From: CAIVAT01 sp037131145
GTDB taxonomy: Bacteria; Bacteroidota; Bacteroidia; Bacteroidales; FEN-979
Length of the DNA: 55,713 bases
Reading direction: 5' to 3'
Assembly (NCBI GenBank): GCA_037131145.1
Contig: JBAXRP010000005.1
Coordinates: forward strand, 1 to 55,713
The notes beneath the pieces were generated by a model, which had not been told where the DNA came from, searched no databases, and saw only the letters and a program-made list of their open reading frames with translations. The position numbers were made by a program, and so were the translations under genes. Positions 1-5,528 of the stretch are shown here, piece by piece (position 1 is the stretch's first letter; each line of letters opens with the position of its first letter).

Positions 1-64
1 CTTTGAATTGCCTCCAGCTTTGAATTGCCTCCAGCTTTGAATTGCCTCCAGCTTTAGCTGGAGG
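1..64. repeat. 17-bp direct repeats ending in a REP-like palindrome
   Basis: Three perfect tandem copies of a 17-bp unit lie at 1-17, 18-34 and 35-51, and the array may continue left of the window. The last copy runs into a 9-bp inverted repeat (45-53 paired with 56-64, CCTCCAGCT and its complement, 2-base loop). A GC-rich palindrome in an AT-rich intergenic stretch resembles REP elements mobilised by RAYT-type transposases. No transposase is visible here, so that link is inference. Confidence 0.75.
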
Positions 65-249
65 TTAAAAATGTCTGATACAACCCCGGCTTTAGCCAAA
101 TTTTTAAATATAAACCCCACCCATCAGGAAATGCCGCTGTTGTGAAATATTTCTTTTCAATCAAAATCTAAAATTTTCATGATTAACCATAAATTTTTCT
201 AATTTTATCGACTATATTTTTTTGACGTTTGAAGAATTAAAAGAAAACA
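65..249. other. AT-rich intergenic stretch upstream of the GPP34 gene
   Basis: This stretch has no convincing open frame or RNA gene. It is AT-rich and presumably carries the promoter of the gene starting at 250, but I found no clear TAnnTTTG box in it. Confidence 0.5.
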
Positions 250-915
250 ATGGAATTGACCTTTCTACAGAAAATTATACTTTTAGCCCTCGATGATAAG
301 GGTTGGTTTGGAGCATCCGAACACAAAATCAAATTCGGACTGGTAGGTTCAATTCTCTTTGAGTTATACAAACAGGAAAGGATTTCTATTGTTAATGATG
401 AGGTTGTGGTGACAAACGTTCACTCAACCGACAATGTTCTCCTCGACCGCGTTCTTAACGTGATAAAGGCGTCGAAAAAGCAGCATAGCATTCGTTCATG
501 GATTCAGCGAATAGTTTATAAAAAACTTATGCTGAGAAAAACCATCTTAAAACAATTAATTGAACAGAAGGTAATTGGCAGGGAGGAATACAGTTTGATG
601 GTAGTTTTTTATCAAACAAAATTTCCTATTCTCGATGTTCCTTTGAAACGTAAAATTCAGGAGGATATTTGTGAAAGCGTTATTTCCGGGAAAACCCTTG
701 ATGATTACGAAACCATGCTTTTGGTTATTATGAACAGTTGCAAAATGGTCAGGAAGAACTTCGGAGGCTATCTTCAATTTATCAAGTTGCGCGGAAAAAT
801 CATTGAGATAACTCAGTTTAAAAACCCGCAAACCGAATCAGATCAGACGCTTAAAGCATTGCAGACTGCCATTTCGAGGGCAATTCTCGCTTCCAACGTC
901 TCCATTCACGTATAA
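250..915 (+). CDS. GPP34 (GOLPH3/Vps74-like) family protein
   Basis: This 221-residue protein is probably a member of the GPP34 family, which includes the eukaryotic phosphoinositide-binding Golgi protein GOLPH3/Vps74. The N-terminus has the family pattern of a hydrophobic helix (LTFLQKIILLALDDKG), a glycine-rich stretch (GASEHKIKFGLVGSILFEL) and a short strand ending RISI. The rest is predicted helical with basic patches. There is no signal peptide or membrane segment, so it should be cytosolic or peripherally membrane-bound. In bacteria the role is unknown; phospholipid-headgroup binding is an inference from the eukaryotic relatives. The start is ATG. The last 10 bp overlap the convergent end of the radical SAM gene. 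Confidence 0.7.
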   Translation: MELTFLQKIILLALDDKGWFGASEHKIKFGLVGSILFELYKQERISIVNDEVVVTNVHSTDNVLLDRVLNVIKASKKQHSIRSWIQRIVYKKLMLRKTILKQLIEQKVIGREEYSLMVVFYQTKFPILDVPLKRKIQEDICESVISGKTLDDYETMLLVIMNSCKMVRKNFGGYLQFIKLRGKIIEITQFKNPQTESDQTLKALQTAISRAILASNVSIHV

Positions 916-1856
916 AGCCTGCCCTGCCAGGTGTCCTGTTTTTCAAGTTCCGCTTCAATTAATCGAAGAACCGCATCATACCTGATCAGCTTCCATGAGC
1001 TGTGATGCAGATAACGCGGCGGGGTTTCTCCCGAAAACCTTTCAATGACAATGGCAGGATTAAGTTTTTCAATGAACTGAACAATAAATTCAACATAATC
1101 CTCCAAGGTAAACTGATAAAAACCTGCGGGATTTTCTTGGTACTCAGTCTCCATCGGTGTCCCTTTGACGATCTGCAACTGGTGAAATTTTACCGAATTA
1201 AGCGGTAATTCCGAAATTACCGAGGCGGTTGCCAGCATCATTTCTTTGGTTTCACCGGGCAATCCAAAAATAAAATGGGCGCCGGTTTTGATACCGCGCC
1301 GACTTGTTTTCAGTATCATCTCCATTGAAAGTTCAAATCCATGCTTACGATTAATTCGCTCAAGAGTTTCATTGTAACATGACTCTACTCCGTATTCGAT
1401 TTGAACATATACTCGTTCTGACAGTTCCTGAAGGTATTGCAGAATTTCCTCATTTACGCAATCGGGGCGGGTGCCGATTACCAAACCGATAACGCCGGGA
1501 TAGGAAAGCGCCTCCTCATATAGTCGTTTCAGCGTTGGAATATCTGCGTAAGTGTTGCTGTAAGGTTGAAAGTAAACCAGGTACTGTTGCGCCCGCCGGT
1601 AGCGCACTTCGTGAAAGGCGATCCCCTTGGAAATCTGGAAATGCAGCGGTTCGCGCGGATGACAATAAGAGGGATTGAAAGCGTCGTTGTCGCAATAAGT
1701 GCAACCGCCGGTTCCTTTTGTTCCATCGCGATTCGGACAGGTAAATCCGGCATCCACAACTACTTTTTGGATTCGACCACCAAATGTCTTTCGGATATGT
1801 TTGGTATAGGAATTAAACCGCCGGTTGTGTCCCCACTGATAAACTTCAAACTTCAA
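906..1856 (-). CDS. yhcC: TIGR01212-family radical SAM protein (YhcC type)
   Basis: This 316-residue enzyme is a radical SAM protein of the YhcC type, related to the Elp3/coproporphyrinogen-oxidase-like group; its substrate is not established. The [4Fe-4S] cysteines are C40, C52 and C55, in the extended arrangement CPNRDGT then GGCTYC that marks this subfamily. The motifs YFQPYSNTYA, IGTRPDC, YGVES and HFIFGLPGET are all present, so the protein looks intact. The only in-frame start is TTG at 1856, because a stop (TAG) lies five codons upstream with no ATG between. That TTG sits inside a tandem heptamer array that continues upstream. The gene is tail-to-tail with the GPP34 gene, overlapping it by 10 bp. 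Confidence 0.88.
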   Translation of the reverse strand: MKFEVYQWGHNRRFNSYTKHIRKTFGGRIQKVVVDAGFTCPNRDGTKGTGGCTYCDNDAFNPSYCHPREPLHFQISKGIAFHEVRYRRAQQYLVYFQPYSNTYADIPTLKRLYEEALSYPGVIGLVIGTRPDCVNEEILQYLQELSERVYVQIEYGVESCYNETLERINRKHGFELSMEMILKTSRRGIKTGAHFIFGLPGETKEMMLATASVISELPLNSVKFHQLQIVKGTPMETEYQENPAGFYQFTLEDYVEFIVQFIEKLNPAIVIERFSGETPPRYLHHSSWKLIRYDAVLRLIEAELEKQDTWQGRLYT

Positions 1857-1901
1857 ATTTCGATTGTTCTATTGTTCAAGTATTCTACTGTTCAATTGTT
1901 C
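1841..1901. repeat. Tandem 7-mer then 8-mer array over the yhcC start codon
   Basis: On the + strand there are three heptamers (AAACTTC, AAACTTC, AAATTTC; 1841-1861). They continue without a break into five octamers ending in GTTC or ATTC (1862-1901). Read on the minus strand, the heptamer part contains the TTG start codon of the radical SAM gene. It belongs to the class of short-unit arrays seen elsewhere in the window, with its own unit sequence. Confidence 0.8.
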
Positions 1902-1937
1902 AAAAAAAATCCGGCGAAGTTCTTTTGCTTCGCCGGA
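1902..1937 (-). terminator. Rho-independent terminator of the POT transporter gene
   Basis: There is a perfect 10-bp stem (TCCGGCGAAG at 1910-1919 paired with 1928-1937) with an 8-base loop. On the minus strand it is followed by a run of eight T (1909-1902). It lies 27 bp after the stop of the POT gene, in the right orientation to end that transcript. Confidence 0.88.
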
Positions 1938-1945
1938 CAAAGATA
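1938..1945 (-). promoter_or_regulatory. Possible -7 box (TATCTTTG) for yhcC
   Basis: On the minus strand TATCTTTG matches the Bacteroidota -7 consensus TAnnTTTG. It abuts the base of the terminator hairpin, so transcription from it would begin inside the stem. No -33 element was recognised. It may be a chance match. Confidence 0.3.
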
Positions 1946-1964
1946 ATAAGATAACTATAAAAAT

Positions 1965-3611
1965 TTACTTGGTAACATCTTCCAACCGTTTCATAATCGA
2001 GAAGATAAATGCAGCGGCAAGGAGACAACACACGACAAAGATCAACCATGCCTGCCAGAGTTCGAGACGGGAATAAGCAATAGTGCCAACAAAAAGCAAT
2101 GAGTTCCCCACTGCGGTAGCAGCAAGCCATCCGCCTTGCATAAGTCCCTGGAAACGAGGTGGCGCAACCTTCGATACAAATGAAAGTCCCATCGGGCTAA
2201 GGAAAAGTTCGGCGAAAGTAAGTACAAGGTAGGTACTTATCAGCCAGTACGGAGAAACGCGGTCGGGAGCGGGATCGCCTTGCAGTTCAGCCGGGGAAAC
2301 CAGTCCGAAAGATGTAAACATGATCAGCACAAATCCAATTGCGGCCAGGATCATACCTATCCCGATCTTTCTGGGTGTGGATGGTTCAAAGTTGCGTTTC
2401 CTCATGAAGGCGAAAAGACCAACAACGACCGGGGTCAAAAAGACGATCATAATTGGGTTGAACTGCTGGAATATCTCAGGTTCAATAGTATTAGCCGCAG
2501 TAAATGTTGAATAGAAATAGTAGAGCAATCCAGCTCCGGCAACCAGTAAAATTCCCCCAATTCCCCGGTTAAGAGGTTTTGTCTCTTTCCTTGTCAGCAT
2601 CGAAATTCCAAAGAGCCCGGCGATAAGTGATAGAAATGCGGGTAGATAGAAGAAGATGTAAGTAAACGGTCCAACGGTTTTATCAGTATAATCCCTGGCA
2701 AAAAGAGTGAGAGTCAAACCATTCTGATGGAACGACATCCAGAAGAATATTACCACGATGAAAACAAGTCCAAGCGCTATCAATCGCTTTTTCTCTTCCA
2801 CCCAAGGCATATTAATGATTGATGCATCCTTCTTTACCATTGCTTTCCGGTCGGGCAAATGCGATTTGAAAATCAAATAAATTACCAGTGATATGATCAT
2901 TGCGATTGCGGCAACGCCAAAAGCATAATTATAGCCGGTTGAAAAAACCTGAACATAGTCAGCGGCAAATGCCTTAAGATTATCTACAGGAATTCCCGAA
3001 ACTGTAGCTTTGTTGGCAAGTTCCTGCAATTTGGAAGTATCAGACAAAGTACCGCCAATTATCCTGTGGCATAAGGCTGGCAAATCAGGATCGTAGTTGA
3101 AGCCATGCGAATGAAGCCACCAGGAACGAACGCCGCGGGCAGCGCTGGGCGCAAAGAAAGCCCCAATGTTGATACCCATGTAGAACACGCTGTAGGCCGA
3201 ATCCCTGAGTTTGGCATATTTCTCATTGTCATACATCTGACCTACCAAAGCCTGGAGGTTTCCTTTAAACAAACCATTCCCGAAGGCAATTGTGAAAAGT
3301 CCAAGAAGCGTAAACGGCAGTCCCATCCCGGGAATTGCCATGAGCAGATAACCCACAAACATCACGGCCTGTCCTACCATGATGGTACCTTTGTAGTTTT
3401 GGGATCGGTCGGCGATATACCCGCCAAATAGCGCCAGGGCATAAATGGAGAAATAAAACACACTGTAGATGTAACCCGCATTTTCAGTGGTAAGGTTAAA
3501 TTTTGCCTGTAAAAACAGCACCAGAATAGCCATCATGGTATAGAACCCGAAGCGCTCACCCATGTTCGCAAAAAATGCTACATAAAGTCCTTTAGGATGT
3601 CCTTTAAACAT
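1965..3611 (-). CDS. POT/PTR-family proton-dependent oligopeptide transporter
   Basis: This 548-residue inner-membrane protein takes up di- and tripeptides with protons (major facilitator superfamily, POT/PTR2 family). The N-terminus has the family signature around helix 1 (ANMGERFGFYTMMAILVLFL, with the E-R-F triad for proton coupling), then GGYIADR in the loop after helix 2. Helix 4-5 carries YMGINIGAFFAP, the second POT signature. About 12-14 hydrophobic segments fit the length. A soluble stretch between helices 6 and 7 (about residues 170-220) is longer than in minimal members. The ATG start is supported by a TTG-N19-TATTTTTG promoter upstream and a strong terminator downstream, so it looks monocistronic. 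Confidence 0.92.
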   Translation of the reverse strand: MFKGHPKGLYVAFFANMGERFGFYTMMAILVLFLQAKFNLTTENAGYIYSVFYFSIYALALFGGYIADRSQNYKGTIMVGQAVMFVGYLLMAIPGMGLPFTLLGLFTIAFGNGLFKGNLQALVGQMYDNEKYAKLRDSAYSVFYMGINIGAFFAPSAARGVRSWWLHSHGFNYDPDLPALCHRIIGGTLSDTSKLQELANKATVSGIPVDNLKAFAADYVQVFSTGYNYAFGVAAIAMIISLVIYLIFKSHLPDRKAMVKKDASIINMPWVEEKKRLIALGLVFIVVIFFWMSFHQNGLTLTLFARDYTDKTVGPFTYIFFYLPAFLSLIAGLFGISMLTRKETKPLNRGIGGILLVAGAGLLYYFYSTFTAANTIEPEIFQQFNPIMIVFLTPVVVGLFAFMRKRNFEPSTPRKIGIGMILAAIGFVLIMFTSFGLVSPAELQGDPAPDRVSPYWLISTYLVLTFAELFLSPMGLSFVSKVAPPRFQGLMQGGWLAATAVGNSLLFVGTIAYSRLELWQAWLIFVVCCLLAAAFIFSIMKRLEDVTK

Positions 3612-3662
3612 AAAACGTAAATTATTGGTGGATACTTATTGAATTGTGACGGATATTGGTTG

Positions 3663-3692
3663 CAAAAATAATCAAATTTGAATACCATCCAA
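3663..3692 (-). promoter_or_regulatory. Promoter of the POT transporter gene
   Basis: On the minus strand a TTG (3692-3690), a 19-bp spacer and TATTTTTG (3670-3663) match the Bacteroidota primary sigma promoter (TTG at -33, TAnnTTTG at -7). The ATG of the POT gene lies 51 bp further on. Confidence 0.6.
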
Positions 3693-3774
3693 GCTATCAT
3701 AATCAGATACAGTTTTTTACATATTGTTTTGTAAAGATGTAATAATTTGTTGGTTGCATCGTCTAACTTGCCGT

Positions 3775-4290
3775 ATGACCCTCCAGGAATTTCAGATACA
3801 GGTTTACCCCTTGAAAAACAAGCTTTTCAGATTTGCCAAGCAGATTCTTGCGCAAACGGAAGAGGCTGAGGATGTGGTTCAGGAGGTTTTCATACGTCTT
3901 TGGAACAAGCGCGAAAAGCTGGATGAATATAGAAGCCTAGAAGCGCTGGCAATGGTCGCGACAAAAAATATGTGCCTCGATAAAATTAAAGCCAAACGAT
4001 ATCCTGTGGAAAATATCGAAAATCATCGGTATTTCCTTGAAAATATGCCCGAAGAAACCAAAGCCGACCATTCCGACCTGATATATGGAATAAACCAGGC
4101 AATGAAAGCGCTCCCGGAACAGCAACGGATGATTGTTCATCTCAGGGACATTGAAGGATATGAATTTGAAGATATTGCCGAAATAACAGGGATGAATGAA
4201 AATGCCATCCGCGTAGCGCTTTCCCGCGCAAGAAAACGAATCAGGGAATTGATAACAAACGCCAGATCTTATGAATATCAAAGAAATTGA
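3775..4290 (+). CDS. ECF-type RNA polymerase sigma factor
   Basis: This 171-residue sigma-70 family factor of the extracytoplasmic type has region 2 at about residues 5-75 (AEDVVQEVFIRLWNKREKL) and region 4 at about 110-165 (LPEQQRMIVHLRDIEGYEF, then an HTH with AIRVALSRARKRIREL). I chose ATG 3775 over an upstream frame extension because the family begins just before region 2 and the extra 17 residues are Cys-rich and unlike it. The gene overlaps the next one by 20 bp. The neighbour has one membrane segment and probably holds this factor inactive. Targets are unknown; the downstream DUF4252 gene is probably co-transcribed. Confidence 0.92.
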   Translation: MTLQEFQIQVYPLKNKLFRFAKQILAQTEEAEDVVQEVFIRLWNKREKLDEYRSLEALAMVATKNMCLDKIKAKRYPVENIENHRYFLENMPEETKADHSDLIYGINQAMKALPEQQRMIVHLRDIEGYEFEDIAEITGMNENAIRVALSRARKRIRELITNARSYEYQRN

Positions 4291-4849
4291 AAAACTGTTG
4301 GAAAAGTTCTATAGGGGCGATTCCAGCCTTCAGGAGGAAAAAATCCTCAGGGAGTTTTTTCTCAGGAATGACGTCCCTGAACAATTGAAAATTCATCAGC
4401 CATTTTTTCAATGGGCAGGTGATGAAGGAAAACGTGAGATTACATCGCCTGATTTTGATCGGCAAACCACTGATCGGTTGTTGAATTCCGAACCTTCAAC
4501 TACGAAAATTCATTTACATCACCGGCGCACCCGAATCCTGTATATCGCCGGCATCGCTGCCTGCATCCAACTGCTTATTGGCGTTTTCTTTACTTTCAGG
4601 GAGGATTTGTTTAACCGTTCTACGCTGAAAAGGAATGTGACTGCGGAACTTGCCTACGCCGAGGCACAGGAGGCGCTGATAATTGTATCATCTAACCTCA
4701 ACGCCGGGCTGAAGCAGGTTGACCGGTTGCAAATGCTTGATAAAGGAATGAAAAACCTTCAATTGTTCAATAAATTCTATCAGTATCAAACCATAATAAT
4801 TAACCCGGACGAATTTAACAACGAGTCCTCAAAACCCCAAAAACCATGA
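4271..4849 (+). CDS. Putative anti-sigma factor, single-pass membrane protein
   Basis: This 192-residue protein has a soluble N-terminal half, one transmembrane helix at about 89-109 (ILYIAGIAACIQLLIGVFF) and a roughly 80-residue C-terminal part on the far side. I recognise no catalytic motif. The N-terminal stretch (IEKLLEKFYRGDSSLQEE) resembles the start of Bacteroidota anti-sigma and regulatory membrane proteins encoded after ECF factors. With its place between the sigma gene (20-bp overlap) and a DUF4252 gene (ATGA overlap), this makes an anti-sigma role likely. It is too short and lacks the FecR domain of TonB-linked regulators. Function is inferred from context. Confidence 0.6.
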   Translation: MNIKEIEKLLEKFYRGDSSLQEEKILREFFLRNDVPEQLKIHQPFFQWAGDEGKREITSPDFDRQTTDRLLNSEPSTTKIHLHHRRTRILYIAGIAACIQLLIGVFFTFREDLFNRSTLKRNVTAELAYAEAQEALIIVSSNLNAGLKQVDRLQMLDKGMKNLQLFNKFYQYQTIIINPDEFNNESSKPQKP

Positions 4850-5403
4850 AAAAGTTGATGTTTAGTTTAATTTACCTCGCATTCCTTGCCGTTTCCATGA
4901 ACCTGAATGCCCAAAGCCCGATAGACAAGGTATTTGACAAATATGCCAGTCAGGATGGTTTTACCACCGTGAATATTTCTAAGGAGCTCTTTCAGATGAT
5001 GATGCAGATTGGACAGGGCGAAACCAAGGATACCAATGCGGTTGAGATTAAAAAAATGATGGAGCAGTTGACAGGTCTCAAGGTGTTAACCTTTGAATTT
5101 GATTCCACAAAAATCGTGAAAGCAGTTTCCATTTATAATGAATTTGCAGGGCTTTTTCCATCTTCCACCTACAAAGAACTGATGTCGGTAAACGAAGGTC
5201 GCCAGAACATTAAATTTCTGACAAAGCAGGACGCTTCAGGAAAAATTAATGAAATGGTGATGTTAATGAAAGACAAAAACGAAGTTGCCGTTCTCAGTCT
5301 CACCGGAAATATTGATCTTTCCACTGTGTCAAAACTTTCCAAAGGAATGAATATCAAAGGTATGGAAGGGTTAAACAAGATGAGGAATCATCAAGGGAAA
5401 TAG
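4846..5403 (+). CDS. DUF4252 domain-containing secreted protein
   Basis: This 185-residue protein has a signal peptide (about residues 1-22, ending NLNAQ). The mature part matches DUF4252 of Bacteroidota: an N-terminal DKVFDKYASQDGFTTV, a central MEQLTGLKVLTFEFD, and a C-terminal strand-rich part ending VAVLSLTGNIDLSTVSKLS. Its biochemical role is unknown. It starts within the stop of the upstream gene (ATGA), so it is translationally coupled to the sigma/anti-sigma pair. DUF4252 genes commonly sit beside ECF sigma factors in this phylum, which suggests envelope sensing or an output of that system. Confidence 0.82.
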   Translation: MKKLMFSLIYLAFLAVSMNLNAQSPIDKVFDKYASQDGFTTVNISKELFQMMMQIGQGETKDTNAVEIKKMMEQLTGLKVLTFEFDSTKIVKAVSIYNEFAGLFPSSTYKELMSVNEGRQNIKFLTKQDASGKINEMVMLMKDKNEVAVLSLTGNIDLSTVSKLSKGMNIKGMEGLNKMRNHQGK

Positions 5404-5456
5404 GGGCTGCGGATTCACCCTGGAACAGATTACTACCCGCCAAGAATAGAAATAAT

Positions 5457-5464
5457 TAACTTTG
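5457..5464 (+). promoter_or_regulatory. -7 box (TAACTTTG) upstream of alaS
   Basis: TAACTTTG matches the TAnnTTTG consensus and lies 64 bp before the alaS ATG. No TTG was seen at the -33 distance. Confidence 0.5.
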
Positions 5465-5528
5465 CATCCGCTTCCACTTTTTTCAATCTTGTTAGCGTTT
5501 GTTAATGATCTGTTAATAATACATTTAG

